Below are positions 8,788-18,078 of a stretch of 64,000 nt of DNA, one piece after another. A model generated the notes under the pieces. That model ran no database searches and was not told the DNA's origin. It saw only the letters and a program-made list of their open reading frames with translations. Location: assembly GCF_900114625.1 (NCBI RefSeq), contig NZ_FOZL01000001.1, forward strand, positions 3,906,001-3,970,000. The letters are read 5' to 3'. Numbering within the stretch: position 1 is the stretch's first letter; each line of letters starts with the position of its first letter. Position numbers and translations under genes: made by a program. Origin of the DNA: Granulicella pectinivorans. GTDB lineage: Bacteria > Acidobacteriota > Terriglobia > Terriglobales > Acidobacteriaceae.

Positions 8788-10166
8788 AGCGCAATCACAT
8801 CCTGGTCGTCGATGACGACAGCAGCCTGCGCCGTGTGATGAAGATGCAGCTCGAAGAGGCCGGATACGTAGTCTCTCTCGCCACCGACGGCAACGAAGGT
8901 TGGAAGATGCTGCAGGAGACCGAGCCGTACCTCGTCATCACCGACCTTCGTATGCCCACCTCTGGCCTGGAACTGCTGGGCCGCATCACCAGGGAAGGGC
9001 TACAGACGACAGTCATCGTCGTGACCGCGTTCGGCACGGTGGAGACCGCAGTCGAGGCCATGAAGCTGGGAGCCTACGACTACGTGATGAAGCCCCTCGA
9101 CTTCGATGCTCTGCTGCTTGTGGTGCATCGTGCCATGGAGAGGCAGAACCTCATCGAGGAGGTGCGAACGCTTCGTTCCGCGCTCGACCAGCGATATGGC
9201 TTCGAGGGGATCGTGGGGCACTCGAAGAGCTTCCTCCGCGTGCTCGATCAGGCCGCGCGCGTAGCCCAGCGAGATACCACCGTCCTGATCCAGGGCGAGA
9301 CCGGCACGGGCAAGGAACTGCTGGCGCGCGCCATCCACCACAACAGCCGCCGACGCAACCGGCCCTTCGTCGCCATCAACTGCGGCGCCATCCCACGCGA
9401 ACTCGTCGAATCGGAGCTCTTCGGATACACCCGAGGCGCGTTCACAGGCGCCCTCACGAACAAGACCGGACGCATCGAATCGGCCGACGGCGGCACGCTC
9501 TTTCTCGACGAGGTCGGCGAACTTCCCCTGGAAGCACAAGTGAAACTGCTGCGCGTCCTCCAGGAGGGCGAGCTCCCCAAGCTCGGTGCAAACTCACAAG
9601 TCAAGGTCGACGTGCGCGTCATCGCGGCGACGCATCGCAACCTTCCCGCGATGGTCGAGGATGAGACCTTCCGCGAAGATCTCTATTACCGTCTAGCCGT
9701 CGTCCCTCTCCTGATCCCGCCGCTGCGGGAGCGTCGCGAAGATCTTCCGGAGTTGATCGATTCCCTGCTGGAGCGTGCCAAGACGCGGCATGGACTCGAG
9801 GACGTCAGGCTCTCACCCGCCGTGAAGCGCCGTTTGATTGCCTACCGGTGGCCTGGCAACGTGCGGCAGGTCGAAAACGTATTGGAACGCCTTCTGGTGC
9901 TTTCGGCCTCGGACCTGATTACCGATGAAGATCTTCCCGAAGAGCTGATGGGCTCCTCCACCGACTCCACCGCGCCATGGCGCGATCTGCCGGAAGAAGG
10001 CATCAGCCTGGAGGCCATCGAGCGCGACCTGATCAGCCGTGCGCTCGAGAAGTTCAGCGGCAACCAGACCCATGCCGCGCGTTATCTCGACATCAGCCGC
10101 CGTACCCTGATCTATCGCATGGAGAAGCATGGCCTGATGACCACCGACCCGGAGCCTGCCCTCTAA
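8784..10166 (+). CDS. Sigma-54-dependent response regulator (NtrC/ZraR family)
   Basis: Bacterial enhancer-binding protein, 460 residues. The receiver domain has acidic residues VDDD near the start and phospho-acceptor Asp54 (ITDLRMP). The AAA+ domain has Walker A GETGTGKE (about 171), the sigma-54 contact loop GAFTGA (about 218-223), and Walker B GGTLFLDEVGEL. A C-terminal Fis-type helix-turn-helix follows (NQTHAARYLDISRRTLIYRM). It can therefore activate only sigma-54 promoters, which fits the two such promoters found in front of its own operon and of the efflux operon. ATGA overlap with the kinase gene shows a two-gene operon. The closest known logic is ZraSR; the metal is not known. Confidence 0.95.
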   Translation: MKRNHILVVDDDSSLRRVMKMQLEEAGYVVSLATDGNEGWKMLQETEPYLVITDLRMPTSGLELLGRITREGLQTTVIVVTAFGTVETAVEAMKLGAYDYVMKPLDFDALLLVVHRAMERQNLIEEVRTLRSALDQRYGFEGIVGHSKSFLRVLDQAARVAQRDTTVLIQGETGTGKELLARAIHHNSRRRNRPFVAINCGAIPRELVESELFGYTRGAFTGALTNKTGRIESADGGTLFLDEVGELPLEAQVKLLRVLQEGELPKLGANSQVKVDVRVIAATHRNLPAMVEDETFREDLYYRLAVVPLLIPPLRERREDLPELIDSLLERAKTRHGLEDVRLSPAVKRRLIAYRWPGNVRQVENVLERLLVLSASDLITDEDLPEELMGSSTDSTAPWRDLPEEGISLEAIERDLISRALEKFSGNQTHAARYLDISRRTLIYRMEKHGLMTTDPEPAL

Positions 10167-10341
10167 GACGCACTCAGAACAGCAGACAAGAAGCCTGCGG
10201 AGATGTCCTTCGGGCGCTCGCGACACAAACCACCCTTTTGAGGGGTGCGTCGTTGCGCCCGCTAAACGCATCGTATGATGCAGCAGATGGCTCAGAATCC
10301 CCACTCCCCGAAACAACACCCGCCTCTTGAAGGAGACGTCG

Positions 10342-11364
10342 ATGCAACTGGCAATGGTAGGTCTTGGCAGAATGGGTTCCAACATGGTCAAACGGCTCGT
10401 GGCCCACGGGCATGAGTGTGTCGTCTTCGACATGTCCCCCAACGTAGTCGCGGATCTGGCGAAGACAGAGGGAGTCACCGGAGCGACTTCAATCGAGGAT
10501 ATGATCGGCAAGCTAACGACCCCGCGCGCCATCTGGCTCATGATTCCGGCCGGCGTCGTCGAGAAGACACTTGCCTCCATCGTGCCTCACCTGGAGAAGG
10601 GCGACATCCTCATCGACGGCGGTAACTCGTACTATATAGACGACATCAGTCGCGCCAAGATGCTTGCAGAAAAGGGTATTGAATACGTCGATGTAGGCAC
10701 CAGCGGAGGCGTCTGGGGCCTGGAGCGCGGTTACTGCATGATGATCGGCGGCTCGAACGCCACCGTCGAACACCTCGACCCCATCTTCAAGACCATCGCT
10801 CCTGGCAAGGGAGACGCGGGACCCACGCCAGGACGCAAGCCGGGGATCGGGACCTCCGAGGATGGCTATCTGCACTGCGGCCCCAACGGCGCGGGCCACT
10901 TCGTCAAGATGGTCCACAACGGCATCGAATATGGCATGATGGCCTCCTACGCCGAGGGCCTCGGCGTGCTGAAGTCCGCAAACATCGGCAAGCATCTTGG
11001 CGAGATCGACGCCGAAACCACCCCCCTCCGCGATCCAGAACACTACCAGTACGACTTCGACCTGCCGGAGATCACCGAGGTCTGGCGTCGCGGCAGCGTT
11101 ATCGCCTCCTGGCTCCTCGACCTCACCGCGCAGGCACTCATCGAGGATCCCGCCCTGTCGAAGTTCGGTGGACGCGTGTCCGATTCGGGCGAAGGACGCT
11201 GGACCATCAGGGCCGGCATCGACGAGGGTGTTCCCACGCCCGTGCTCACAGCCTCGCTCTATGAGCGCTTCAGCTCGCGCGGCGAAGCAGAGTTCTCCAA
11301 TAAACTTCTCTCCGCGATGCGCTACGAGTTTGGCGGACATCTCGAAAAGCCAGCCGAAAAGTAA
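10342..11364 (+). CDS. gnd: 6-phosphogluconate dehydrogenase, decarboxylating (short form)
   Basis: Oxidative decarboxylation of 6-phosphogluconate to ribulose 5-phosphate. The protein (340 residues) starts with the Rossmann motif GLGRMGSNM and contains the substrate block GTSGGVWGLERGYCMMIGG and the catalytic segment CGPNGAGHFVKMVHNGIEYG, where the Lys and Asn are the catalytic residues. Its length matches the short, often NAD-linked Gnd class rather than the 470-residue E. coli type. The ATG at 10342 has AGGAG 7 nt upstream; a TTG 15 nt earlier is less likely. zwf follows 24 bp downstream, forming an oxidative pentose phosphate operon. The 175 bp before it hold no other gene. Confidence 0.94.
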   Translation: MQLAMVGLGRMGSNMVKRLVAHGHECVVFDMSPNVVADLAKTEGVTGATSIEDMIGKLTTPRAIWLMIPAGVVEKTLASIVPHLEKGDILIDGGNSYYIDDISRAKMLAEKGIEYVDVGTSGGVWGLERGYCMMIGGSNATVEHLDPIFKTIAPGKGDAGPTPGRKPGIGTSEDGYLHCGPNGAGHFVKMVHNGIEYGMMASYAEGLGVLKSANIGKHLGEIDAETTPLRDPEHYQYDFDLPEITEVWRRGSVIASWLLDLTAQALIEDPALSKFGGRVSDSGEGRWTIRAGIDEGVPTPVLTASLYERFSSRGEAEFSNKLLSAMRYEFGGHLEKPAEK

Positions 11365-11388
11365 CCCCGCACTTTCTGAGGACCCACC

Positions 11389-12792
11389 ATGACCCAGCCG
11401 CACTCCGACGCACTTGTCTTCTTTGGCGCAACCGGCGACCTCGCCTATAAGAAGATCTTCCCTGCCCTGCAATCGATGATCAAACGCGGCAGCCTCAGCG
11501 TTCCGGTCATCGGCGTCGCCAAAGCCGGTTGGAACCTGGATCAGTTGAAGGACCGCGCCAAGGACAGCCTCGAAAAGCACGGAGGCCTCGATCCGGATGC
11601 ATGGACCAAGCTCAGCGGGCTGCTGCGTTATGTGGACGGCGACTATGCCGATCCCGCAACGTTCGCGGCAGTCCGCAAGGAGCTCGGCGACGCGAAGCGG
11701 CCCGCGCACTACCTCGCAATTCCTCCGTCGATGTTCGAGAAGGTCGTCGAGCAACTCGTGCAGTCCGGATCCGCGAAAGATGCACGCATGATCGTCGAGA
11801 AGCCCTTTGGCCATGACCTAGCCTCCGCGCAGGAGCTCAACCGCATCCTGCTGTCCGCGTTTCGAGAGTCGTCGATCTTCCGCATCGATCACTACCTCGC
11901 CAAGGGGCCCGTGCACAACATGGTCTCGTTCCGCTTCTCGAACTCCTTCCTCGAGCCCATCTGGAACCGCAACTACATCGAGAGCGTGCAGATCACCATG
12001 GCCGAAGACTTCGGCGTGCAGGGCCGCGGCTCCTTCTACGACCAGACCGGCGCGATCCGCGACGTCATCCAGAACCACATCTTCCAGGTGCTCTGCAATC
12101 TCGCCATGGAGTGCCCCGCCGCCAGCGACAGCGAGTCCGTCCGCGACGAGAAGGTGAAGGTCCTCAAGGCAATCCCCCCCATCACGGCGGACGACCTCAT
12201 CCGCGGCCAGTTCAAGGGCTATCTCGACGAGAAGGGGGTTGCGCCCGACTCCCAGGTGGAGACCTTCGCCGTGCTGCGTATGCAGATCAAGTCCTGGCGC
12301 TGGGACGGAGTTCCCTTCTTCATTCGTGCCGGCAAGAACCTGCCCGTCACCTGCACCGAGGTCATGGCGCGTCTGCGTAAGCCGCCCCATACCAACATCA
12401 CCGAACCAGACTCACCACAGAACTACGTGCGCATGCGCATCAGCCCAGAGATGACGATCGCCCTCGCTGTCTCAACCTCATCGGTCTCCGGCACAGGTCC
12501 CCGGCAGGAGGTCGAGATGGTGGCCACGCGACACCCCGAGCCCACCGAGATGGAGGCCTACGAACGCGTCCTGACCGACGCCATGGCCGGTGACGCCACC
12601 CTCTTTGCCCGACAGGACTATGTCGAAGAAGCGTGGCGCATCGTCGATCCAATCCTGAACGCCCCCACGCCCGTCCACGTCTATGAGCCCCAAACCTGGG
12701 GCCCGCAGGACTGCGACCCCAGCCTCATCCCTCCCGGCGGATGGGACATCCCCACGCCCGAGCCGCAGGACGTCTACCGGGTCGTGGGATGA
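11389..12792 (+). CDS. zwf: Glucose-6-phosphate dehydrogenase
   Basis: First enzyme of the oxidative pentose phosphate route, 467 residues. The N-terminal coenzyme motif FGATGDLAYKKIFPAL and EKPFGHDL are present. The substrate/active-site motif reads RIDHYLAKGPV instead of the usual RIDHYLGKE; the Asp, His and Lys needed for catalysis are kept, but the flanking G and E are changed. The C-terminal beta domain is complete. It lies between gnd and tag in one transcription unit: 24 bp after gnd, and its stop overlaps the start of tag (ATGA). An AGGA lies 7-8 nt before the ATG. Confidence 0.93.
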   Translation: MTQPHSDALVFFGATGDLAYKKIFPALQSMIKRGSLSVPVIGVAKAGWNLDQLKDRAKDSLEKHGGLDPDAWTKLSGLLRYVDGDYADPATFAAVRKELGDAKRPAHYLAIPPSMFEKVVEQLVQSGSAKDARMIVEKPFGHDLASAQELNRILLSAFRESSIFRIDHYLAKGPVHNMVSFRFSNSFLEPIWNRNYIESVQITMAEDFGVQGRGSFYDQTGAIRDVIQNHIFQVLCNLAMECPAASDSESVRDEKVKVLKAIPPITADDLIRGQFKGYLDEKGVAPDSQVETFAVLRMQIKSWRWDGVPFFIRAGKNLPVTCTEVMARLRKPPHTNITEPDSPQNYVRMRISPEMTIALAVSTSSVSGTGPRQEVEMVATRHPEPTEMEAYERVLTDAMAGDATLFARQDYVEEAWRIVDPILNAPTPVHVYEPQTWGPQDCDPSLIPPGGWDIPTPEPQDVYRVVG

Positions 12793-13364
12793 GCGACACA
12801 ATGACCCGCTGCGCATGGGCCGGCAACAATAGTCTCATGCGCAGCTACCACGACGAAGAGTGGGGCATGCCCGAACGCGACAGCCGGACCCTTTGGGAGG
12901 TGCTCATGCTCGAGGGCTTTCAGGCTGGCCTCTCATGGATCACCATCCTGAAAAAGCGGGAAGCATTCCGCGAGGCCTTCCACCACTTCGACCCGGAACG
13001 CATCGCCAGATACAAAGAGGCGGACATCGAGCGACTCATGCAGAATTCCGGCATTGTGCGCGCTCGCGCCAAGATCGAAGCCACCATCGGCGGCGCAAAG
13101 ATCTACCTGGCGATGCAGCGCAGCGGAGAAGACTTCTCCGACTATGTGTGGGGCATGGCGGGTGGCAAGCCCATCCAGCACGAAGGCCCCTTGCCCCCGA
13201 AGACCGAGCTTTCGGAGAAGATCTCCGCCGACCTGAAAAAGCGCGGCTTCAAGTTCGTCGGTCCGGTAATCGTCTATGCATGGATGCAGGCTGTAGGCAT
13301 TACCAACGATCATGCCGCGGACTGCTTCCGTCGCAAGCCCTGCGCGAAGAAGAAGGCTATTTAG
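12789..13364 (+). CDS. tag: DNA-3-methyladenine glycosylase I
   Basis: Removes 3-methyladenine from alkylated DNA. The 191-residue translation has the family start RCAWAGNN (Cys of the zinc snap), SYHDEEWG, and the signature LMLEGFQAGLSWITILKKRE with the catalytic Glu. The C-terminal part has FKFVGPVIVYAWMQAVGITNDH and a final Cys, which with His and the N-terminal Cys forms the Zn snap. ATG at 12789 overlaps the zwf stop, so it is translated with the pentose phosphate genes. Its 3' end overlaps the convergent LacI-family gene by 8 bp. Confidence 0.95.
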   Translation: MSDTMTRCAWAGNNSLMRSYHDEEWGMPERDSRTLWEVLMLEGFQAGLSWITILKKREAFREAFHHFDPERIARYKEADIERLMQNSGIVRARAKIEATIGGAKIYLAMQRSGEDFSDYVWGMAGGKPIQHEGPLPPKTELSEKISADLKKRGFKFVGPVIVYAWMQAVGITNDHAADCFRRKPCAKKKAI

Positions 13365-14379
13365 TCCCGCGCTGTGAGGTCTTCCGCACTACCAGGAGCG
13401 GCTTCAGAATGTACTTCTTCGTGCTTGCCTTCACCGGCGCAGCCAGCAGTGCCAGAACCGCCTTGGCGCACTTCTCGCCAAGGCCCTTCATATCCTGGTC
13501 GACCGTCGAGAGCGGAAGCCGCAACGTCTCACCCATCGGATGGTTGCCGCAACCGATGATCGCAATATCTTCCGGCACACGCAGACCAGCCGCGAAGATA
13601 GCCTCCATAGAGCCAATGGCCAGAGGGTCGTTGAAGCAGAAGATGCCGTCGACGCGAGGTTTCAGGGCAAGCAGACGTTGGGTAGCCTCGAACCCATGCT
13701 GGAAGCTGCGTGCACCGTCATCCACCGGCGTCACAATATAGTCTTCGTTGACCGTGCGCCCCGCTTCCTTCATCGCAACGCGATAGCCCTCGAGCCTGCG
13801 CAACCCGGGACTCATGGACGGCCCGCAGATATGAGCGATCCGTTTGCATCCTTGATCGATGAGGTGTTGCGTAGCAAGCTGACCCGCAAGAACATCGTCG
13901 CCCCCCACAAAGGGAGCCTTCAACGCATGCAAGTCCCGATCCAGAAGGACATACGGCGTACCCCGCTCTTCGAGCAGCTCAAAGGCGGATGTATCGTTTC
14001 CTGAAGTGGCCACGATCATCGCGTCGATCCCAACGGAGAGCAGATGCTGCATCTCGCTCGACTGCACCTCGGAGTCGTCTGCGGTCCAGGCGATCAGGAT
14101 CGAGTAACCATGCTTGCGCAGCTCCGTCGAAACTGTAATCGCAATCTCCGAGAAGAAGCCATGCACAAGATCCGGCACCACAAACGCAACCAGAAAGCTC
14201 CGGCCGGTGACCAGGCTGCGTGCCATCAGGTTGGGCCTGTACTTCAGCTCCTTCACCCGCGCCAGCACACGGTCCGTCGTCGCCTGTCCAATATCCGGAT
14301 GGCCGCGCAGCACCTTCGACACCGTAACGGCGGAGACACCCAGATCGCGCGCAATATCCTTCATCCTGACGGCCGGCAT
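13357..14379 (-). CDS. LacI-family transcriptional regulator
   Basis: DNA-binding sugar-responsive regulator, 340 residues. The N-terminal helix-turn-helix and hinge helix (VSAVTVSKVLRGHPDIG, then KELKYRPNLMARSL) is followed by a periplasmic-binding-protein-like ligand domain (about 60-335) with the usual VGGDDVLAG and GCKRIAHICG blocks. It is convergent with tag and divergent from the DUF302 gene. The ligand and target genes cannot be read from the sequence; nearby carbohydrate genes (15040-19872) are candidates but not adjacent. No LacI-type palindrome was found in front of its own gene. Confidence 0.92.
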   Translation of the reverse strand: MPAVRMKDIARDLGVSAVTVSKVLRGHPDIGQATTDRVLARVKELKYRPNLMARSLVTGRSFLVAFVVPDLVHGFFSEIAITVSTELRKHGYSILIAWTADDSEVQSSEMQHLLSVGIDAMIVATSGNDTSAFELLEERGTPYVLLDRDLHALKAPFVGGDDVLAGQLATQHLIDQGCKRIAHICGPSMSPGLRRLEGYRVAMKEAGRTVNEDYIVTPVDDGARSFQHGFEATQRLLALKPRVDGIFCFNDPLAIGSMEAIFAAGLRVPEDIAIIGCGNHPMGETLRLPLSTVDQDMKGLGEKCAKAVLALLAAPVKASTKKYILKPLLVVRKTSQRGTK

Positions 14380-14467
14380 ACATGTGACTCTATAACAATC
14401 GGCTGGCCTTGAAACAGTCCCCCGGGGCGCGGCTGCCGTTAGAATGGCCTCGGCAGAGGAGACTCCT

Positions 14468-14866
14468 GTGGAACAAAACGGAATGACGCACTTGAGAAGT
14501 CCCTACACGGTCGCCGAGACGCTCGACCGTCTACAGATCATCCTCTTCGGCAATGGCATCGATGTCTTCGCTACCATCGACCACCGCGCGACCGCCGAGG
14601 CAGCAGGTCTGTCGATGACGCCCGCGACGGTACTGATCTTCGGCGCACCTAAGGCAGGCACGCCGCTGATGATCGCCGCACCCACGCTGGCCATCGATCT
14701 GCCGCTGAAGGCTCTCGTCTGGCAGGAGCCCTCCGGCGCGGTATGGCTCTCCTACAATACGCCTGAGTATCTCGCAGAGCGCCACGGTCTGCCGCACGAC
14801 ATGATCGCGGCAATCGGCGGCATTCGCAACCTATGCGAGGCCGCCGTCAAGCCGGGCCCTCTCTAG
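14468..14866 (+). CDS. DUF302 domain protein
   Basis: Small cytoplasmic protein (132 residues from the GTG) of the DUF302 family, whose role is not established. Recognisable features are TVAETLDRLQIILFGNGIDVFATIDH, split as an N-terminal helix and beta strand, the central LIFGAPKAGTPLM block and the strand LPLKALVWQEPSGAVWLSYN. The GTG at 14468 has AGAGGAG 6 nt upstream; an in-frame ATG at 14444 without a ribosome-binding site would add 8 residues. It stands alone between two genes of other orientation or function. Confidence 0.8.
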   Translation: MEQNGMTHLRSPYTVAETLDRLQIILFGNGIDVFATIDHRATAEAAGLSMTPATVLIFGAPKAGTPLMIAAPTLAIDLPLKALVWQEPSGAVWLSYNTPEYLAERHGLPHDMIAAIGGIRNLCEAAVKPGPL

Positions 14867-15039
14867 ACCATCGGCGTGCCCCGGCATGAGCAGAACCATT
14901 CGTGTCTCCTTGAAAACCAAGCACTCTCCACGCCAGGATGACCTGTCTTTCCTCTTCCATGTAAGATGACTCGTGTTTCCAGCGCACGGCGCGGAATCGT
15001 TACCACATCGATGAAATGGGCAATCAAGGAGAGCAACGC

Positions 15040-16395
15040 ATGGCGAGTCTCGATCGCAGGATGTTCCTTCAAACCGCAGGTCTGGCAGCGGCGCAGGCCT
15101 ACACGGGCAAGATCAGTGTCCTGACCGATCCCTTCCCCGACATGGGCAAGGCACCCTCTGCCAACGATCACATCAACCTTGCCCTCATCGGAGCCGGCAT
15201 CCAGGGCCAGAGCGACACCCGCTGGGCCGTCCAGGTCCCCGGCGTCAAGCTCGTCGCCGTCGCCGACTGCTACGACGGACGCCTCGCCCACATGAAGGAA
15301 GTCTACGGAAACGACCTCTTCACCACCCGCGACTACCGCCAGATCCTCGCCCGCAAGGACGTCGACGCCGTCCTCATCGCCACACCTGACCACTGGCACA
15401 AGCAGGCCGCCATCGACGCCATGAACGCCGGCAAGGACGTCTACTGCGAAAAGCCCATGATCCATCTCTACTCCGATGGGCACGCCATGATCGACACCGC
15501 AAAAAAGACCAACCGCATCATCCAGATCGGCAGTCAGCGCGTCTCTAACGTCCTCTATGCCAAAGCCAAGGAACTGCTCGCCGCCGGATCCATCGGCGAG
15601 CTCAACATGGTCAGCGCCCACTGGGACCGCAGCCTCTCTCAGGGTGCCTGGAACTACACCGTGCCCCTCGACGCCAGCACCACCACCTGCGACTGGGAGC
15701 GTTTCGAAGGCACCGCGCCCAAACGCCCCTTCGATGCCGAACGCTTCTTCCAGTGGCGCAAATGGAAGGACTACGGCTCGGGTGTCGCCGGTGACCTCTT
15801 CGTCCACCTCTTCAGCGGGACCCACTTCATCACCGGATCCAACGGTCCCACCCGCGGCATGGCCACCGGCGGCATCCGCTACTGGAAGGACGGTCGCGAC
15901 GTTCCCGACGTCATGCTTGGCATCTTCGACTATCCCCAGGGCTTCAATCTCAGCCTGCGCGTCAACTTCGCCTCAGGCGGTGACGACAATGAGGGCTTCC
16001 TCTTCACCGGCTCCGAGGGCACCATGGAGATCAACGGACAGGGCCTCACCATCAACCACGCCCCCCACCCCAAGGATCCAGGCCTGACCATCGGCACCTA
16101 CACCACCGCCATGCAGAAGCAGATCGTCGAGCAGTACGACGCAAAGTATCCGCCACCGCGCCCCACCGCCAACAGCCTCAAGTCCTCCGAGCGCTACACC
16201 GCGCCCAAGGGCTACAGCGACAGCTACGACCACTTCCACACCTTCTTCGACGCCGTCCGCACCCGCAAGCCCGTCACCGAAGACGCCACCTTCGGCCTGC
16301 GTGCCGCCGGAGCCGCCCTACTCTCCAACGAGAGCATCAGCCGTGGCGGTGCCGTCAAGTGGGACCCCGAGACCATGGTCCTGGCAAAGGCATAG
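15040..16395 (+). CDS. Tat-exported Gfo/Idh/MocA-family oxidoreductase
   Basis: NAD(P)-dependent oxidoreductase, 451 residues, probably acting on a sugar derivative in the periplasm. The N-terminus DRRMFLQTAGLAAAQ is a twin-arginine signal, expected because the cofactor is loaded before export. A Rossmann domain (ALIGAGIQGQSDTRWA) is followed by the family block CEKPM, with the conserved Lys, and by the C-terminal alpha/beta domain. ATG 15040 has AAGGAG upstream; the frame extends to an ATG at 15016, which would place the twin arginines too deep. Acidobacteria and Bacteroidota carry many such secreted Gfo proteins; the substrate is unknown. Confidence 0.91.
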   Translation: MASLDRRMFLQTAGLAAAQAYTGKISVLTDPFPDMGKAPSANDHINLALIGAGIQGQSDTRWAVQVPGVKLVAVADCYDGRLAHMKEVYGNDLFTTRDYRQILARKDVDAVLIATPDHWHKQAAIDAMNAGKDVYCEKPMIHLYSDGHAMIDTAKKTNRIIQIGSQRVSNVLYAKAKELLAAGSIGELNMVSAHWDRSLSQGAWNYTVPLDASTTTCDWERFEGTAPKRPFDAERFFQWRKWKDYGSGVAGDLFVHLFSGTHFITGSNGPTRGMATGGIRYWKDGRDVPDVMLGIFDYPQGFNLSLRVNFASGGDDNEGFLFTGSEGTMEINGQGLTINHAPHPKDPGLTIGTYTTAMQKQIVEQYDAKYPPPRPTANSLKSSERYTAPKGYSDSYDHFHTFFDAVRTRKPVTEDATFGLRAAGAALLSNESISRGGAVKWDPETMVLAKA

Positions 16396-16418
16396 ACCTC
16401 AGCCACTTCCATCCACGT

Positions 16419-16483
16419 CGATCAAACAGAACAAACGTCCCGCTCCCCTCAAAGGCAGGCGGGACGTTTGCTCTGTTTGATCG
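16419..16483. terminator. Very long hairpin (25-bp arms) after the oxidoreductase gene
   Basis: Arms 16419-16443 and 16459-16483 pair over 25 positions with one mismatch around a 15-nt loop. It lies 24 bp after the stop codon at 16395. No strong T-tract follows, so it may work as a bidirectional terminator or as an mRNA 3' stabiliser. The rest of the space up to 16647 shows no convincing gene. Confidence 0.65.
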
Positions 16484-16647
16484 CATGCGTCAATACCAAA
16501 TTGGGACTTCGTGCCCTGAAGGAACGGACTTATCCCTCAGATGGAGGTATCGCGAGGTGCATGTTTCGTTTAGACTCCTCCCAATCGAAATTCAGCTCAA
16601 AGTCCTCTCGCCGGGTGCTACCCGAAGCGTACTGGCTGGAGTCGTCC

Positions 16648-18048
16648 ATGGTTGTGAGTTCTACGCAGAAGCACCAACTTGCTTCCTGGAAGCGATATCT
16701 GGGCATATCCATCGCCCTGTTCGGCTGGCTGTTGCACGCCGCGCTCGCTATTCATCCCCGCCAGGAACCCTATGCCGGCATCGATTTCAGAGCGATCTAC
16801 GGGAGTGGGCGGTGTATCGTCGCGGGGTGCGATCCTTTTAGCGCATCTGAAACCATGGCAGAGTTTCTCAAGCAGGGGGGAACATTGCAAGAAGCTATCC
16901 CCTCGTCCGAGGGGCCTTTTGCACCCAATATCGCCGGCTATCCTCCAACGTTCCTGGTCTACCTCACACCCATCTCAGTCCTGCGGTGGCCTCTGGCTTT
17001 GTACGCCTGGCTCGCTTTTTCCATCCTGATCTACGGATGTGCGGTCGTGCTGATCGCAGATCTGTGCGCCGACTATTCTCCACTCTCAGCAAATCTGTGT
17101 ATCGCTTTTTTTCTCGCGCCAAACGGCCCAATCGCACTCATGGTGGCGAACCCGTCGGTGCCGGCAATTGGACTCTGTTGTGTCGGCTTGTGGTGCATCC
17201 TGAAGCGGCGCTACGAGCTGGCCGGCGTTTTGCTCTTTTCCCTGTCCTTAGTGATCAAACCTCACATCGGATACGCTCTGGTGCTCTATCTTTTGCTGAT
17301 CAAGGCCTACCGTACACGCGCACTCCAGATCATCGGCACGACCATAGGGATGTGCATACCGCCTCTGCTCTGGGTATCGACACAACCGAATATGAAGAAC
17401 TGGTACCGCGAATATGCCATGAATCTAAATGCGATCTCGATGCCCGGCCGGTTGAGCAATCCAGGACCTACCAACCACGACGCAACGAACATCGCGGATC
17501 TGCAGGCTGTGATCAGCGTCTTCAGGGATGACCGCGCCTTCTACAACCATGTCGCCTGGGCGATCTCTCTCGTTCTGCTCGTGGTATGGGTTACTCTCGT
17601 GCGGCGCCTCCAGGATGGACGCGCAAAAGATCTCATATGCATCGCGTCCGTCTGTGCGTTCAGCCTGCTCCCGTTCTACCATCGCTCCGGCGACACGCTT
17701 TTGCTGCTTCTGACGTTCCCCGCGCTTGCCTTCCTGATATCGCAATCCAAAATCGGGAGGACAAGCATCCTCATGACGCTGTCCATCAGCCTCGCAGTGA
17801 CCTACACCCACCTGTTAGGGCATCGATATCTCATCCATATTCCAAAATTCTTGTTTGGTTCCATCTGGAACGGACACCTCTATACAGTGCTCATTGAGCG
17901 CCAGGTTTCGCTGGCCTGCCTGCTTGCATGCTTGTTCTACCTCGGAATGATGTACAAGTTGCTGCACGGGGACTTTACATCCCCACAGCAACAAAGAGCG
18001 ACGGACAACGGAGCACCACAACACATCCTCGAACACGACTGGATCTGA
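16648..18048 (+). CDS. Polytopic membrane protein, GT87-like (DUF2029) glycosyltransferase
   Basis: Integral membrane protein with roughly ten hydrophobic helices, 466 residues from the chosen start. The block GIDFRAIYGSGRCIVAGCDPF after the first helix resembles the GT-C family 87 signature (an acidic catalytic residue in the first loop), whose known members are polyprenyl-phosphate-mannose-dependent mannosyltransferases. I choose the ATG at 16648 (GGAG 6 nt upstream, directly before the first helix); an ATG at 16561 with GAGG is the main alternative. Base composition is visibly lower in GC than in neighbouring genes, possibly transferred DNA. Acceptor unknown. Confidence 0.72.
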   Translation: MVVSSTQKHQLASWKRYLGISIALFGWLLHAALAIHPRQEPYAGIDFRAIYGSGRCIVAGCDPFSASETMAEFLKQGGTLQEAIPSSEGPFAPNIAGYPPTFLVYLTPISVLRWPLALYAWLAFSILIYGCAVVLIADLCADYSPLSANLCIAFFLAPNGPIALMVANPSVPAIGLCCVGLWCILKRRYELAGVLLFSLSLVIKPHIGYALVLYLLLIKAYRTRALQIIGTTIGMCIPPLLWVSTQPNMKNWYREYAMNLNAISMPGRLSNPGPTNHDATNIADLQAVISVFRDDRAFYNHVAWAISLVLLVVWVTLVRRLQDGRAKDLICIASVCAFSLLPFYHRSGDTLLLLLTFPALAFLISQSKIGRTSILMTLSISLAVTYTHLLGHRYLIHIPKFLFGSIWNGHLYTVLIERQVSLACLLACLFYLGMMYKLLHGDFTSPQQQRATDNGAPQHILEHDWI

Positions 18049-18078
18049 CTCCTTCCCAACCAGGAAGTATCATGGAGT

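Noticed and set aside
10230..10255. Hairpin CACCC...GGGTG before gnd as terminator or riboswitch
   Set aside because: Only five base pairs, no T-tract and no conserved riboswitch core.
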